Program-made: the position numbers and the translations under genes | Assembly (NCBI RefSeq): GCF_016888515.1 | Contig: NZ_JAFEJK010000001.1 | Location: forward strand, 1,521,475 to 1,585,474 | Direction of reading: 5' to 3' | DNA from: Shimia biformata | GTDB taxonomy: Bacteria > Pseudomonadota > Alphaproteobacteria > Rhodobacterales > Rhodobacteraceae | Length of the DNA: 64,000 nucleotides | In this document: positions 40,561 to 50,984 of the stretch, one piece after another | Position numbering within the stretch: position 1 is the first letter of the stretch | How the letters are laid out: each line of letters starts with the position of its first letter | Notes under the pieces: model-generated | Seen by the model: the letters and a program-made list of their open reading frames with translations, nothing else | What the model was told of the DNA's origin: nothing | Database searches by the model: none

Positions 40561-41487
40561 ATGCGTCCCGACGATATTCCCACACGCGGCAAGCTGACCC
40601 CGAACAAGGACCTCTCGGGGCTGACATGGCTGCGTGTCGGCGGTCCGGCGGACTGGCTGTTTCAACCTGCCGACGAACAGGACCTTGCCGATTTCCTTGC
40701 CGCGCTGGACCCGGATATCCCGGTCTTCCCGATGGGGGTCGGATCGAACCTGATCGTGCGCGACGGCGGACTGCGCGCCGTGGTGATCCGTATGGGGCGG
40801 GGGTTCAACGGGATCGAGGTTGACGGAACCACGGTCACCGCCGGGGTTGCCGCACTGGATGCCCATGTCGCGCGCAGGGCGGGCGAGGCGGGCGTCGACC
40901 TGACCTTTCTGCGCACCATTCCCGGCGCCATCGGCGGTGCGGTGCGCATGAATGCGGGCTGCTATGGCTCTTACGTGGCGGACGTGTTCGTCACAGCCCG
41001 CGCCGTGACGCGGACGGGCAAGATCGTCACTCTGACGGCGGATGACATGAACTTCCGCTACCGCCAGACCGATCTGCCCGAGGGCTGGGTTCTGACCTCG
41101 GCAACACTGCAAGGCCCGGAAGGGGAACCTGCTGCGCTGGCCGCGCGTATGGAGGACCAGCTGGCCAAGCGTGACGCCACCCAACCGACCAAGGACCGCA
41201 CCGCCGGAAGCACCTTCCGCAACCCCGCCGGGTTCTCGTCCACGGGGCGGGCGGACGATGTGCATGACCTGAAGGCGTGGAAGCTGATTGACGACGCAGG
41301 CATGCGCGGGGCCACCGTGGGCGGCGCACAGATGAGCGAGAAACACTCGAACTTCATGATCAACACCGGCACCGCCACCGCCGCCGACCTTGAAAATCTC
41401 GGCGAGGAAGTGCGAAAAAGGGTGTTCAAGAACAGCGGAATACAGCTAGAATGGGAAATCATGCGCGTCGGCGAACCGGCGGCATGA
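40561..41487 (+). CDS. murB: UDP-N-acetylenolpyruvoylglucosamine reductase
   Basis: The 308-residue FAD enzyme makes UDP-MurNAc. The FAD-binding domain shows [28 protein letters not shown] and [19 protein letters not shown]. The C-domain has TAGSTFRNP with the catalytic serine and [12 protein letters not shown]. The compact length and YGS-type segment fit type II MurB. The ddl gene follows after 113 bases. Confidence 0.97.
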   Translation: MRPDDIPTRGKLTPNKDLSGLTWLRVGGPADWLFQPADEQDLADFLAALDPDIPVFPMGVGSNLIVRDGGLRAVVIRMGRGFNGIEVDGTTVTAGVAALDAHVARRAGEAGVDLTFLRTIPGAIGGAVRMNAGCYGSYVADVFVTARAVTRTGKIVTLTADDMNFRYRQTDLPEGWVLTSATLQGPEGEPAALAARMEDQLAKRDATQPTKDRTAGSTFRNPAGFSSTGRADDVHDLKAWKLIDDAGMRGATVGGAQMSEKHSNFMINTGTATAADLENLGEEVRKRVFKNSGIQLEWEIMRVGEPAA

Positions 41488-41600
41488 GGCGGGTTGCGTC
41501 GACAGGCAAAGAACGCGGCGCAATTTCGTCATAAAAACAAGGCTGAACAAGCCGAAACAAGGGCCAAAAAGGTCCGGCAGAAAATGAGGCACGGTGGGTT

Positions 41601-42515
41601 ATGTCGAGCAGGGCAAACCCCAAAGTGGCGGTATTGATGGGCGGCCCCTCGGCGGAACGAGAGGTCTCGCTGGCATCCGGGCGTGAATGCGCGGCCGCAC
41701 TGAGGGACGCAGGATTCGAAGTGGTCGAGGTCGATGCAGGCCGCGATCTGGCGTCGCGTCTGGACAGCCTGAAACCCGATGTCGTCTTCAACGCCCTGCA
41801 TGGTCGCTGGGGCGAGGACGGCTGTGTGCAGGGTCTGCTTGAGTGGCTGCAAATTCCCTATACCCATTCCGGCGTGCTGGCCTCGGCCCTTGCGATGGAC
41901 AAGGAGCGCACCAAGGACACCTATCGCGCCCATGGCCTGCCCGTGGTCGACAGCCTTCTGGCGCCGCGCGACGAGGTCCGCCAACGCCACGTGATGGAAC
42001 CGCCCTACGTGGTGAAGCCCTATAACGAGGGCTCGTCCGTTGGCGTCTATCTGGTTCACGAGGTTGCAAACGGCCCGCCGAAACTGGCCGACACCATGCC
42101 CGACACCGTGATGGTCGAGGCCTTTGCGCCGGGACGCGAACTGACGACGACGGTGATGGGTGACCGGGCGCTGACGGTGACCGATATCCTGACCGACGGC
42201 TGGTATGACTACGACGCCAAATACAAGCCCGGCGGGTCGCGCCATGTGGTGCCGGCAGAGATCCCGGCCGAGATTTTCGACGCCTGTATGGATTTCGCCC
42301 TGCGTGCCCATGACGCGCTTGGCTGCCGCGGTGTCAGCCGCACCGACTTCCGTTGGGACGAGGCGCGCGGGCTGGACGGGTTGGTCCTGTTGGAAACCAA
42401 TACCCAGCCCGGCATGACCCCGACATCGCTTGCGCCGGAACAGGCACAGGTGCAGGGGATCTCGTTCCCCGAGTTCTGCCGCTGGATGGTGGAGGATGCC
42501 TCATGCAACCGATAA
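41601..42515 (+). CDS. ddl: D-alanine--D-alanine ligase
   Basis: The 304-residue ATP-grasp enzyme opens [22 protein letters not shown]-grasp features include [16 protein letters not shown] and the metal site [15 protein letters not shown] near the C-terminus. It makes the dipeptide used by MurF. Its last 13 bases overlap the start of ftsQ in another frame. Confidence 0.97.
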   Translation: MSSRANPKVAVLMGGPSAEREVSLASGRECAAALRDAGFEVVEVDAGRDLASRLDSLKPDVVFNALHGRWGEDGCVQGLLEWLQIPYTHSGVLASALAMDKERTKDTYRAHGLPVVDSLLAPRDEVRQRHVMEPPYVVKPYNEGSSVGVYLVHEVANGPPKLADTMPDTVMVEAFAPGRELTTTVMGDRALTVTDILTDGWYDYDAKYKPGGSRHVVPAEIPAEIFDACMDFALRAHDALGCRGVSRTDFRWDEARGLDGLVLLETNTQPGMTPTSLAPEQAQVQGISFPEFCRWMVEDASCNR

Positions 42516-43381
42516 AGCCGCAGCCCTGCGATCCGGCCCCGTCGCGTCTGGCTTATCGCTATCAGCGCCTGATGCTGACGCCGCTGTTCCGGCTGACGCT
42601 GCGGGTTTTTCTGCCTTTCCTGCTGTCGCTGGCGGTTGCCGGGATCTACCTGTCGGATGCAGACCGCCGCGACCAGCTGGCAATGGCGGTGGGTGATCTT
42701 CGCAACTCGATCCAGACGCGGCCAGAGTTCATGGTCAATGTCATGGCCATCGACGGGGCCAGCCGCACCATTGCCGAGGACATCCGCGAAGTCACGCCGA
42801 TCGATTTTCCAATCAGTTCCTTCGACCTCGATCTGGAGCTGATCCAACAGACCGTTGCCGAACTGCCCGCCGTGGCCCGCGCCACGGTGCGCATCAAGCC
42901 CGGCGGCATCCTGCAGGTGTCGGTGACCGAGCGCGACCCGGTCATGCTGTGGCGGTCACGCCAGGGTTTGGCGACGGTAGACAAGGCCGGCTATGTGGTG
43001 CGCCCTGTGAATTCCCGTTCGGCGCGGGCAGACCTGCCGTTGATCGCCGGGGATGGCGCTGAAGAACGCGTGGACGAGGCCCTGGCCCTTTACGAGGCGG
43101 CGGCACCGATCGCGGACCGGGTGATCGGGCTTGTGCGTGTCGGCAAACGCCGCTGGGACGTGGTTCTGGACCGTGATCAGCGCATTCTCTTGCCGGAAGA
43201 AGACGCCGTGACCGCGCTTGAGCGGGTCATCGCGCTGGGCCACAGCCAGGACATGCTGGCCCGTGACCTGGTTGCCGTCGATATGCGCATCGCCGAGCGC
43301 CCCACCATCAGAATAGCCGAGCGCGCCATGGAGGAATGGTGGCGCATTCGTCAGACCCCAGTTGAAAAGAGGGAAGAATGA
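42503..43381 (+). CDS. ftsQ: cell division protein FtsQ
   Basis: The 292-residue bitopic protein has a ~35-residue cytoplasmic part, a membrane helix ([18 protein letters not shown]), a POTRA-like domain ([37 protein letters not shown]) and a beta domain with [10 protein letters not shown]. The ATG at 42503 is preferred: GGAGGA precedes it and it overlaps the ddl end. The open frame upstream lies inside ddl. The stop overlaps the ftsA start by four bases. Confidence 0.94.
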   Translation: MQPIKPQPCDPAPSRLAYRYQRLMLTPLFRLTLRVFLPFLLSLAVAGIYLSDADRRDQLAMAVGDLRNSIQTRPEFMVNVMAIDGASRTIAEDIREVTPIDFPISSFDLDLELIQQTVAELPAVARATVRIKPGGILQVSVTERDPVMLWRSRQGLATVDKAGYVVRPVNSRSARADLPLIAGDGAEERVDEALALYEAAAPIADRVIGLVRVGKRRWDVVLDRDQRILLPEEDAVTALERVIALGHSQDMLARDLVAVDMRIAERPTIRIAERAMEEWWRIRQTPVEKREE

Positions 43382-44712
43382 CCGAGCTTTACGAAACCCA
43401 GCGCGCGATGCGCAACATGCGCAAGGCCGCGATGCAGCGCGGCGTGGTGGCGGTGCTGGACGTGGGCACGTCCAAGATCGCCTGCCTTGTCCTGCGGTTC
43501 GACGGCACTGACCGGCTGAACGAGGTCGAGGGCATCGGCCCGATGGCCGGGCAATCCGGTTTCCGCGTGATCGGCGCGGCGACAACCCGGTCCCGCGGGG
43601 TGAAATTCGGCGAAATCCACGCCATGCAGGAAACCGAACGCGCCATTCGCACCGCGATCCAGGCGGCGCAGAAAATGGCCAAGGTGCGTGTCGACCACGT
43701 CATCGCCTGTTTCGGCGGGGCCGAGCCGCGGTCCTATGGGCTGGACGGGGCCATCGAACTTGAAGGGCACGTGGTCACGGAACAGGACGTTGCGCGTGTT
43801 CTGGCCGCCTGCGACGTTCCCGATTACGGTGAGGGGCGCGAGGTGCTGCACGCCCAACCTGTGAATTTTGCGCTGGACCACCGCTCGGGCCTGTCCGATC
43901 CGCGCGGCCAGATGGGGCAGCGTCTGACCACCGACATGCACATGCTGACGGTGGATGAGATCGCGGTCCAGAACCTGGCCCATTGCGTCAAGCGCTGCGA
44001 TCTTGAACTGGCCGGGATCGCGTCGTCGCCTTATGTATCCGGGTTGGCGTCGCTGGTCGAGGATGAACAGGAACTGGGCGCGGCCTGCATCGACCTCGGG
44101 GGCGGGGCGACGGGCATCTCGATCTTCCTCAAGAAACACATGATCTATGCCGACAGCGTGCGTATGGGCGGCGATCACGTTACCGGCGACATTTCGATGG
44201 GTCTGCAAGTGCCCACGGCCACCGCCGAGCGGATCAAGACATTCTTCGGTGGCGTCGTGGCCACCGGCATGGACGACCGCGACATGATCGAGCTTGAGGG
44301 CGAGACCGGCGATTGGGAACACGACCGCCGCACCGTCAGCCGTGCCGAACTGATCGGCATCATGCGCCCGCGCGTCGAAGAGATCTTAGAAGAGGTCCGC
44401 GCCCGTCTGGACGCGGCCGGGTTCGAATACCTGCCAAGCCAGCAGATCGTTCTGACCGGCGGCGGCAGCCAGATTCCCGGTCTTGACGGTCTGGCCAGCC
44501 GCATCCTGGGCCAGCAGGTGCGCCTTGGCCGCCCGATGCGGGTTCATGGCCTGCCGCAGGCGGTAACCGGCCCGGCCTTCGCCAGTGCCGTCGGCATGTG
44601 CCTGTTTGCCACCCACCCGCAGGATGAGTGGTGGGACTTCGACTTGCCGGTGGAACGCTATCCCGTCCGCTCGATCCGTCGCGCAGTGCGCTGGTTCAAG
44701 GACAACTGGTGA
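43378..44712 (+). CDS. ftsA: cell division protein FtsA
   Basis: The 444-residue actin-like protein anchors FtsZ to the membrane. The phosphate-1 loop VAVLDVGTSKIACLVLRF is near residue 23, phosphate-2 ACIDLGGGATGISIF near 240, and the adenosine motif VLTGGGSQIPGLDGLA near 360. The C-terminus ends with a basic-aromatic helix (RAVRWFKDNW), the membrane-targeting sequence. Unlike many bacteria, ftsZ does not follow at once. Confidence 0.96.
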   Translation: MTELYETQRAMRNMRKAAMQRGVVAVLDVGTSKIACLVLRFDGTDRLNEVEGIGPMAGQSGFRVIGAATTRSRGVKFGEIHAMQETERAIRTAIQAAQKMAKVRVDHVIACFGGAEPRSYGLDGAIELEGHVVTEQDVARVLAACDVPDYGEGREVLHAQPVNFALDHRSGLSDPRGQMGQRLTTDMHMLTVDEIAVQNLAHCVKRCDLELAGIASSPYVSGLASLVEDEQELGAACIDLGGGATGISIFLKKHMIYADSVRMGGDHVTGDISMGLQVPTATAERIKTFFGGVVATGMDDRDMIELEGETGDWEHDRRTVSRAELIGIMRPRVEEILEEVRARLDAAGFEYLPSQQIVLTGGGSQIPGLDGLASRILGQQVRLGRPMRVHGLPQAVTGPAFASAVGMCLFATHPQDEWWDFDLPVERYPVRSIRRAVRWFKDNW

Positions 44713-44718
44713 TCCGGC

Positions 44719-45141
44719 ATGCGGCGTGACTGGGCAACGACATGCGCACTGTGCGCCATGCTGTGCCTTGCCCCGCTGCATGTTGCCGGGCAGGAACTGA
44801 TTTCGCCGCAGGAATTTCTGGATCGCGTGGCAGGCAAGACGGTCGAATTCCGCTATCAGAAAACGGGCCAGCTGGCCGGGGTGGAACACTTCCTCAGTTC
44901 CACGGAGACAGTCTGGAGTTCGGCGGCCGGCGGCTGCAGACCCGGCCAGATTTTCATCAATGGCCGCGAGCTGTGTTTCCATTATCCGACACAGGCGAAC
45001 GAGAAAACCTTCTGTTGGTATCCCTTTCGGAAAGGCGATCAGCTGATGGTGCGATTTGCCCGCTTCAACATGCCCGTTGTGCAGATTGCCACGTCGATCA
45101 CGGACGAACCGCTGGACTGCGACGGGCCGCCGATGAGTTGA
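44719..45141 (+). CDS. small secreted protein between ftsA and ftsZ, unknown function
   Basis: The 140-residue protein has a signal peptide (MRRDWATTCALCAMLCLAP, probable cleavage after HVAG), leaving about 116 residues with four cysteines (GGCRPG, ELCFHY, TFCWYP, LDCDGP) that could form two disulfides. The pattern TVEFRY with a later G-x-E-x-C-F-x-Y resembles small periplasmic proteins of unknown function in Rhodobacterales. It starts six bases after ftsA. Its role is unknown. Confidence 0.75.
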   Translation: MRRDWATTCALCAMLCLAPLHVAGQELISPQEFLDRVAGKTVEFRYQKTGQLAGVEHFLSSTETVWSSAAGGCRPGQIFINGRELCFHYPTQANEKTFCWYPFRKGDQLMVRFARFNMPVVQIATSITDEPLDCDGPPMS

Positions 45142-45485
45142 AAATGACCCTTGCGCAGCGCCGCAGCATGGCTCAGAATGGCGGCGATCGGCGCACTCAA
45201 GACGCCGCAGCCAGGCCGAGCAGGGCCCAAACATCGGATGGTTTTCCTTGTCGCAGAGCGCGCCGTCGCCTTTGCCGATTTCGCGCGACTAGTTGCCCGC
45301 ACCTTTGATTCCGCTAAATCTGCGCGTTTCGGCAAGATCCCGCAGACGAGACCGCATTTTTCGCCATATTTTGTAGTGTTTTTTGCTTTTTTGGGTGACG
45401 ATTCCCCACGTGACGGTTAATAATGGCCGTGAATAGGCAGAAAGACCCCGGAATTTGCGGGGGATAACAACAGGCGGAACGTTCT
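45142..45485 (+). promoter_or_regulatory. ftsZ upstream region with two GANTC sites
   Basis: The 344-base gap holds no convincing gene. GATTC occurs at 45307-45311 and 45400-45404; GANTC is the CcrM methylation site that marks ftsZ promoters in Caulobacter. A T-rich tract (45357-45392) and GGTTAAT at 45415-45421 lie between the second site and the ftsZ start, consistent with a cell-cycle-regulated promoter. No exact CtrA box (TTAA-N7-TTAA) is seen. Confidence 0.5.
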
Positions 45486-47093
45486 ATGACATTGAATCTG
45501 ACGATGCCGGATCAGGCGGATCTGAAGCCCCGTATTACCGTGTTCGGCGTGGGTGGCGCCGGGGGCAACGCGGTCAACAACATGATCGCGAAGAACCTTG
45601 AAGGGGCCGAGTTCGTGGTGGCCAACACCGACGCGCAGGCGCTTCAGCAAAGCGATGCCAAGAACCGCATCCAGCTTGGGGTGAAAGTGACCGAAGGTCT
45701 GGGCGCCGGGGCGCGCGCCAGCGTCGGCGCAGCCGCCGCCGAGGAAAGCATCGAGCAGATTGTCGACCAGCTGGCTGGCGCGCATATGTGCTTCATCACC
45801 GCTGGCATGGGCGGTGGCACCGGCACGGGTGCCGCTCCGATCATCGCGCAGGCCGCGCGTGAACTGGGTGTCCTGACCGTCGGCGTCGTCACCAAACCCT
45901 TCCAGTTCGAAGGGGCGAAGCGGATGAAGCAGGCCGAAGAGGGCGTCGAGGCGCTCCAGAAGGTTGTCGATACGCTTATCATCATCCCGAACCAGAACCT
46001 GTTCCGTCTGGCGAATGAAAAGACCACCTTCACCGAGGCGTTCTCGATGGCGGACGATGTCCTCTATCAGGGCGTCAAAGGGGTCACCGACCTCATGGTC
46101 CGTCCCGGCCTGATCAACCTCGACTTTGCCGATGTGCGCGCCGTGATGGACGAGATGGGCAAGGCGATGATGGGCACCGGCGAGGCCGCAGGCGAGGATC
46201 GCGCAATCCAGGCCGCAGAGAAGGCGATCGCCAACCCGCTCTTGGATGAAATCAGCCTGAAAGGGGCGCGTGGCGTCCTGATCAACATCACCGGCGGCCA
46301 CGACCTGACCCTGTTCGAACTGGACGAGGCGGCGAACCGCATCCGCGAGGAAGTTGACCCGGATGCCAACATCATCGTCGGCTCGACACTGGACACTGGC
46401 ATGGAAGGCGAAATGCGCGTCAGCGTCGTCGCAACCGGCATCGACGCGGTCGAGGCTGATGCCCCGATGCCGCTGCCCCGCCGCTCCATGGCCAAGCCGC
46501 TGACCCAGACCGTCAGCGCCGAAGTCGCCGTCGAAGAGGTCGCCGAGATCGAAGAAACCCCGGTTGTTGCCGAGGTTGCCGAAGCCACCGAGGAACCGTC
46601 GCTGTTCGGCGACTTCGACGCACAACGCGCCGCAGCCGAAGAACAGGTCGAGGACATCTTCGAGCAAGAGGCCGCAGACGATCTGCCGCCGCCGGCCTAT
46701 CAGCCGCGCGTCGAGGCGTTTCAGCCGCAGCCGGAACTTTACGAGGATGACGAGCCCGAGGCCTATGTCGCACCTCAGCGCCCGCCCGCAGGATCGGTAT
46801 CGAGCGAAACCATGACCCGGCTTCAGGCCGCCGTTGCCAAGGCTCCCGCCGCGCCCGCGCGTCGCCCGGAGCCGGTGGCATCGGCCGGCGCCAAGAAGCC
46901 CGCGTTTGGCGGTGGCATCAATTCGTTGATCGGCCGCATGACCGGACACAAGGATCAGCCCGAGATGGGCCGCCCGGCTCCGTCGGCAGTGCGCAATCAA
47001 CCGGCCGTGCAAGCGGCACAGCCGGAAGCGGAACAGGACGAGGATCAGGACCGGATCGAGATTCCCGCCTTCCTGCGTCGCCAGGCCAACTGA
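45486..47093 (+). CDS. ftsZ: cell division GTPase FtsZ
   Basis: The 535-residue tubulin-like protein forms the Z ring. The GTP-binding domain has [13 protein letters not shown], the tubulin signature [15 protein letters not shown] near residue 104, and the [16 protein letters not shown]7 loop near 207. After residue 320 comes a ~200-residue acidic, Pro/Ala-rich linker, then the conserved terminal peptide EIPAFLRRQ that binds FtsA and other partners. The long linker is typical of alphaproteobacteria. GGCGGA precedes the ATG. Confidence 0.98.
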   Translation: MTLNLTMPDQADLKPRITVFGVGGAGGNAVNNMIAKNLEGAEFVVANTDAQALQQSDAKNRIQLGVKVTEGLGAGARASVGAAAAEESIEQIVDQLAGAHMCFITAGMGGGTGTGAAPIIAQAARELGVLTVGVVTKPFQFEGAKRMKQAEEGVEALQKVVDTLIIIPNQNLFRLANEKTTFTEAFSMADDVLYQGVKGVTDLMVRPGLINLDFADVRAVMDEMGKAMMGTGEAAGEDRAIQAAEKAIANPLLDEISLKGARGVLINITGGHDLTLFELDEAANRIREEVDPDANIIVGSTLDTGMEGEMRVSVVATGIDAVEADAPMPLPRRSMAKPLTQTVSAEVAVEEVAEIEETPVVAEVAEATEEPSLFGDFDAQRAAAEEQVEDIFEQEAADDLPPPAYQPRVEAFQPQPELYEDDEPEAYVAPQRPPAGSVSSETMTRLQAAVAKAPAAPARRPEPVASAGAKKPAFGGGINSLIGRMTGHKDQPEMGRPAPSAVRNQPAVQAAQPEAEQDEDQDRIEIPAFLRRQAN

Positions 47094-47122
47094 TCGGGAA
47101 ATATTCCCGTTATCTGAAGACC

Positions 47123-47157
47123 AAAGAGCCGTCCCTTGGGGCGGCTCTTTCTTTTTT
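47123..47157 (+). terminator. intrinsic terminator after ftsZ
   Basis: AAAGAGCCG (47123-47131) pairs with CGGCTCTTT (47142-47150), with CCC/GGG extending into the loop, followed by CTTTTTT. It closes the division cluster. Confidence 0.92.
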
Positions 47158-47312
47158 AAAAACAGTGTATTGGGTGCGCTGAGGCGGGGTTTCGCCCATT
47201 TGTTTCTTCCATGTTTCAGACCGTTGCAACATGTGAATTGTGATGCGCAGGGCGGTTTATTAGGTCAGGGTCGAGGCCAACTGGGGATGGCTTCGCGACA
47301 CTGGAGCCAAAT

Positions 47313-48233
47313 GTGCAAAGCACCGTTACGACATCAATTACCTTCCAGGGCACCGGCCTTCATTCCGGCAAACCCGCGACGCTGACCATCCGTCCGGCGG
47401 CGACAGATCATGGCATCTGGTTCTGCCGCACCGATGCAAAACGTCAGGAAGCGATGATCCCCGCACTTTGGAGTGTGGTTGAGCAAACCGCGCTCTGCAC
47501 CCGGCTTGTCAACGACGCCGGAGTATCGGTCTCGACCGTGGAACATGTCATGGCCGCGCTTGCCGGTTGCGGCATTCACAACGCGCTGATCGAGATTGAC
47601 GGCCCCGAAGTTCCGATTCTGGACGGCAGCGCCGCGCCCTTCGTTCGTGGGATTCTCGATGCCGGTGTGCAGCCGCAGTTCGGTGACATCTACGCCATCG
47701 AGATCCTGAAGCCCGTCTCGGTGACCCGTGGCGAAGCCCGAGCCGAGCTTGCGCCCTCGTCGGAATTGCGTATCGACTTCCACATTGATTTTGCCGACGC
47801 CGCGATTGGTGTGCAGGACAAGGGCCTGAACATGGCCAACGGCTCTTTCGTGCGCGAACTTTGTGACAGCCGCACCTTCTGCCGGAAGGCCGATGTGGAC
47901 ATGATGCGCGCCAACGGGCTGGCCCTGGGTGGCACGCTTGAAAACGCGGTTGTGGTCGATGGGGCCGAGATTCTCAGCCCCGGCGGTTTGCGCCACAAGG
48001 ACGAGGCCGTGCGCCACAAGATGCTGGACGCGCTGGGTGACCTCTATCTGGCGGGCAAACCCATCATTGGCCGCTATACCGGCATCCGCGCCGGTCACGC
48101 GCTGACCAACCAGCTTTTGCGCACGCTGTTCGACACGCCTGATGCCTATCGCGTCGTGCGCTGCGACCCCCTCATGGCGGCCCGCCTGCCGGGTGTTGGC
48201 GTGCATCAGGGCGAAATCCCGGTAACGGCCTGA
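47313..48233 (+). CDS. lpxC: UDP-3-O-acyl-GlcNAc deacetylase LpxC
   Basis: The 306-residue zinc enzyme commits lipid A synthesis. The start is GTG at 47313, preceded by GGAG; an overlapping ATG two bases earlier is in another frame. Zinc and catalytic motifs are VEHVMAALAGCGIHNALIE (first zinc histidine), PILDGSA (catalytic region), and HKMLDALGDLYL with RAGHALTNQLL (second zinc histidine, aspartate and final histidine). Presence of LpxC shows a Gram-negative lipid A pathway. Regulation by FtsH/LapB cannot be seen. Confidence 0.95.
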   Translation: MQSTVTTSITFQGTGLHSGKPATLTIRPAATDHGIWFCRTDAKRQEAMIPALWSVVEQTALCTRLVNDAGVSVSTVEHVMAALAGCGIHNALIEIDGPEVPILDGSAAPFVRGILDAGVQPQFGDIYAIEILKPVSVTRGEARAELAPSSELRIDFHIDFADAAIGVQDKGLNMANGSFVRELCDSRTFCRKADVDMMRANGLALGGTLENAVVVDGAEILSPGGLRHKDEAVRHKMLDALGDLYLAGKPIIGRYTGIRAGHALTNQLLRTLFDTPDAYRVVRCDPLMAARLPGVGVHQGEIPVTA

Positions 48234-48239
48234 ACGACA

Positions 48240-48271
48240 GGTGCGAAAAGACGCCAAAGGCGTTTTGCACC
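48240..48271. other. hairpin after lpxC
   Basis: GGTGC...CGCC pairs with GGCG...GCACC around an AAA loop, including AAAA/TTTT. No T-run follows directly on the plus strand. It may reduce read-through from lpxC to bamD. Confidence 0.45.
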
Positions 48272-48345
48272 GCGATTTTCTGTGCTAACAGCTTGGGACG
48301 AGGGTGGGTGCAAAACCTGCCGCCACGAACAAGAGGTTTGGCAGC

Positions 48346-49206
48346 ATGACAGGGGGCAGATCCCGGATTCTGGCAGTTGCGGTGCTATTTTCCGCCGGCC
48401 TTCTTGCGGGATGCGGCGGAAGTGACAAATCAATCGACAAGTTCCAGCGCGGGACATTGTCGACCGAAGTCTATACCGCGGAACAGATTTTCGAGCGTGG
48501 CGAGTTTGAACTTGAGCGCGGCAGGGCCGGGGACGCGGCCTATTTCTTTGCCGAGGTTGAGCGGCTTTACCCCTATTCCGACTGGGCCAAACGGTCGCTG
48601 ATCATGCAGGCCTATTCGTTCCACAAGGCCGAGGACTATCCCAACAGCCGCGCCGCCGCGCAGCGTTACATCGACTTTTATCCGGCCGAGGATGACGCCG
48701 CCTATGCGCAATACCTGCTGGCGCTCAGCTATTATGACCAGATCGACGAAGTCGGTCGGGATCAGGGGCTGACATTCCAGGCGCTGCAATCGCTGCGGGC
48801 GGTGATCGAGAATTATCCCGAAAGCGACTATGCCGACTCAGCCATGCTGAAGTTCGACCTGGCCTTTGACCACCTTGCCGGCAAAGAGATGGAGATCGGG
48901 CGCTATTACCTGAAGCGCGACCAGTTCGCCGCCGCCGCCAACCGGTTCCGCGTCGTGGTCGAGGATTTCCAGACCACCACCCACACGCCAGAGGCGCTGC
49001 ACCGGCTGGTCGAAAGCTACCTGTCGCTGGGTCTTTACGACGAAGCCCAGACCGCAGGGGCTATCCTTGGCCACAACTATCAGTCGACCGAATGGTATCA
49101 GGACAGCTACAAACTGCTGACCAGTGCCGGGCTAGAGCTGAAGTCGCGCGGCAACAACTGGCTGTCCTCGATCTATCGCCAGACCGTCAAGGGCGAATGG
49201 CTCTGA
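48346..49206 (+). CDS. bamD: outer membrane assembly lipoprotein BamD
   Basis: The 286-residue lipoprotein is part of the BAM complex that inserts outer membrane proteins. The signal peptide ends in lipobox LLAGC, giving Cys 22 as the lipidated residue. TPR-like helices follow with the BamD patterns YFFAEVERLYPYSDWAKRS, YPNSRAAAQRYIDFYP and the DDAAYAQYLLALSYY segment. I chose the ATG at 48346 because AAGAGG precedes it and the signal peptide then starts correctly; an in-frame upstream start is unlikely. Confidence 0.94.
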   Translation: MTGGRSRILAVAVLFSAGLLAGCGGSDKSIDKFQRGTLSTEVYTAEQIFERGEFELERGRAGDAAYFFAEVERLYPYSDWAKRSLIMQAYSFHKAEDYPNSRAAAQRYIDFYPAEDDAAYAQYLLALSYYDQIDEVGRDQGLTFQALQSLRAVIENYPESDYADSAMLKFDLAFDHLAGKEMEIGRYYLKRDQFAAAANRFRVVVEDFQTTTHTPEALHRLVESYLSLGLYDEAQTAGAILGHNYQSTEWYQDSYKLLTSAGLELKSRGNNWLSSIYRQTVKGEWL

Positions 49207-49225
49207 CGTCGGATCGCGTGGCATC

Positions 49226-50875
49226 ATGCTGAGATCACTTGATATCCGTGACATGCTGATCATCGACCGGCTGGAATTGCAATTCCAGCCGGGTCTGAAC
49301 GTACTGACCGGCGAGACCGGGGCGGGGAAGTCCATCCTTTTGGATTCTCTCGGTTTCGTTCTGGGCTGGCGCGGGCGCGCGGAACTGGTGCGCGCGGGCG
49401 CCGATCAGGGTGAAGTGGTCGCCGTCTTTGACCTGCCCGACGGTCACGCAGCCCATGCCGTTCTGGACGAGGCCGGGTTGCCCGGTGGGGACGAGTTGAT
49501 CCTGCGACGGGTGAACGCGCGGGACGGGCGCAAGACGGCCTGGGTCAACGACCGGCGCTGTTCAGGCGAGGTGCTGCGCGCCCTTTCTGAAACCCTTGTC
49601 GAATTGCACGGCCAGCACGACGACCGCGGCCTTCTGGACCCGAAGGGCCATCGCGCGCTGTTGGATGCCTTTGCCGGAACCGAGGACAAACTGATCAAAA
49701 CCCGGACCGCTTGGCGCACCCTTGGCGCCGCGCAAAAGGCGCTGTCCGAAGCGCAGGCCGCGCTTGACGAGGTCCGCGCCGAAGAGGAATTCCTGCGCCA
49801 CGCGGTTGGCGAGTTGGACCAGCTTGACCCACAGCCCGGCGAAGAGGCGGAACTTGATACGCGCCGCCGGACGATGCAGGCCGCCGACCGCATGCGCGAC
49901 ACGGTGGCACGGGCGGCGCAGGCGCTGGGGCAGGACGGGGTCGAGGCACCGATGGGCGACGCGCTGCGCTGGCTGGAAAGCGCGCTGCCGGACCTTGAGG
50001 ACAGCTTGACCGCGCCGATCGCGGCGCTGGAACGGGCGCTGTCGGAACTGGCCGAGGCCTCGGACGGGGTGGAGCGCGCGCTCGAGGCGCTCGACTTCAA
50101 CCCGCTGGAGCTGGAACAGACCGAGGAACGGCTTTTTGCCATTCGCGGTTTGGCGCGCAAACACGGCGTTGCCCCCGATGATCTGGCAGGGTTTGCCGAC
50201 GGCCTCCGGGCGCGGCTTGAAACGCTGGATGCCGGGGCCGGGCGGATCGACGATCTGCAACGGGCCGTGAAGGATGCGCAGGCGGAGTACGACAAGGCGG
50301 CGGAAACGCTGACTGCCAAACGCCAAAGCGCGGCCAAGGCACTGGACAAGGCCGTGATGGGCGAACTGGCCCCGCTGAAGATGGAACGCGCGGTTTTCAC
50401 CACAGATGTCACCGAAGGCGAGGCCGGGCCGCAGGGCCGCGACCTTGTCGAGTTCCGTGTCGCCACCAATCCCGGCGCGCCCTCTGGCCCTCTGGCGCGG
50501 ATTGCTTCGGGCGGCGAACTCAGCCGGTTCCTTCTGGCGCTGAAAATGTGCCTGTCGTCCGAGGAAAGCGGCCTGACCATGATCTTTGACGAGATCGACC
50601 GAGGCGTCGGCGGCGCGACGGCAGACGCGGTGGGGCGGCGGCTGAAGCAACTGGCCGAGGGCGGGCAGGTGCTTGTCGTCACCCATTCGCCGCAGGTCGC
50701 AGCCCTTGGCGCGCATCACTGGCGGGTCGAGAAATCGGTGAAAGGCGAACAGACGCTTTCGACCGTGACGCCGCTGGATGCCACGACCCGCGTCGACGAA
50801 CTGGCGCGCATGATCTCGGGCGACACGATCACCGGCGAAGCCCGTGCCGCCGCTGCCGCACTTCTGAACGGTTAG
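49226..50875 (+). CDS. recN: DNA repair protein RecN
   Basis: The 549-residue SMC-like ATPase acts in double-strand break repair. The N-terminal half has Walker A GETGAGKSILLDSLG near residue 30; the middle is a long coiled coil; the C-terminal half has signature RIASGGELSRFLLALK, Walker B MIFDEIDRGVGG and the H-loop VVTHSPQVAA. Length is normal. It is 19 bases after bamD and is probably cotranscribed. No SOS box is obvious in that gap. Confidence 0.96.
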   Translation: MLRSLDIRDMLIIDRLELQFQPGLNVLTGETGAGKSILLDSLGFVLGWRGRAELVRAGADQGEVVAVFDLPDGHAAHAVLDEAGLPGGDELILRRVNARDGRKTAWVNDRRCSGEVLRALSETLVELHGQHDDRGLLDPKGHRALLDAFAGTEDKLIKTRTAWRTLGAAQKALSEAQAALDEVRAEEEFLRHAVGELDQLDPQPGEEAELDTRRRTMQAADRMRDTVARAAQALGQDGVEAPMGDALRWLESALPDLEDSLTAPIAALERALSELAEASDGVERALEALDFNPLELEQTEERLFAIRGLARKHGVAPDDLAGFADGLRARLETLDAGAGRIDDLQRAVKDAQAEYDKAAETLTAKRQSAAKALDKAVMGELAPLKMERAVFTTDVTEGEAGPQGRDLVEFRVATNPGAPSGPLARIASGGELSRFLLALKMCLSSEESGLTMIFDEIDRGVGGATADAVGRRLKQLAEGGQVLVVTHSPQVAALGAHHWRVEKSVKGEQTLSTVTPLDATTRVDELARMISGDTITGEARAAAAALLNG

Positions 50876-50916
50876 TGCGGCAAACCGGTATTTTCACTTA
50901 ACCTTTGCCTCGCAAC

Positions 50917-50935
50917 TCCTTAAAGCTGTTAAGGA
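50917..50935. repeat. inverted repeat in recN-clc gap
   Basis: TCCTTAA-AGCTG-TTAAGGA is a perfect 7-base inverted repeat with a 5-base spacer, 50 bases upstream of the channel gene. It could be an operator for the channel gene or a weak hairpin. No matching regulator is known to me. Confidence 0.4.
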
Positions 50936-50984
50936 ATACCCGGCATGACTGACGACTGGATGGCCGGGGCAACCCTGGGGCACC

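Noticed and set aside
45417-47012. Long open frame (531 codons) antisense to ftsZ
   Set aside because: It mirrors ftsZ third-position G/C bias and has no domain, ribosome site or conserved start.
48240-48271. Hairpin after lpxC as an intrinsic terminator
   Set aside because: No T-run follows the stem on either strand in the needed position, so it is listed only as a hairpin.
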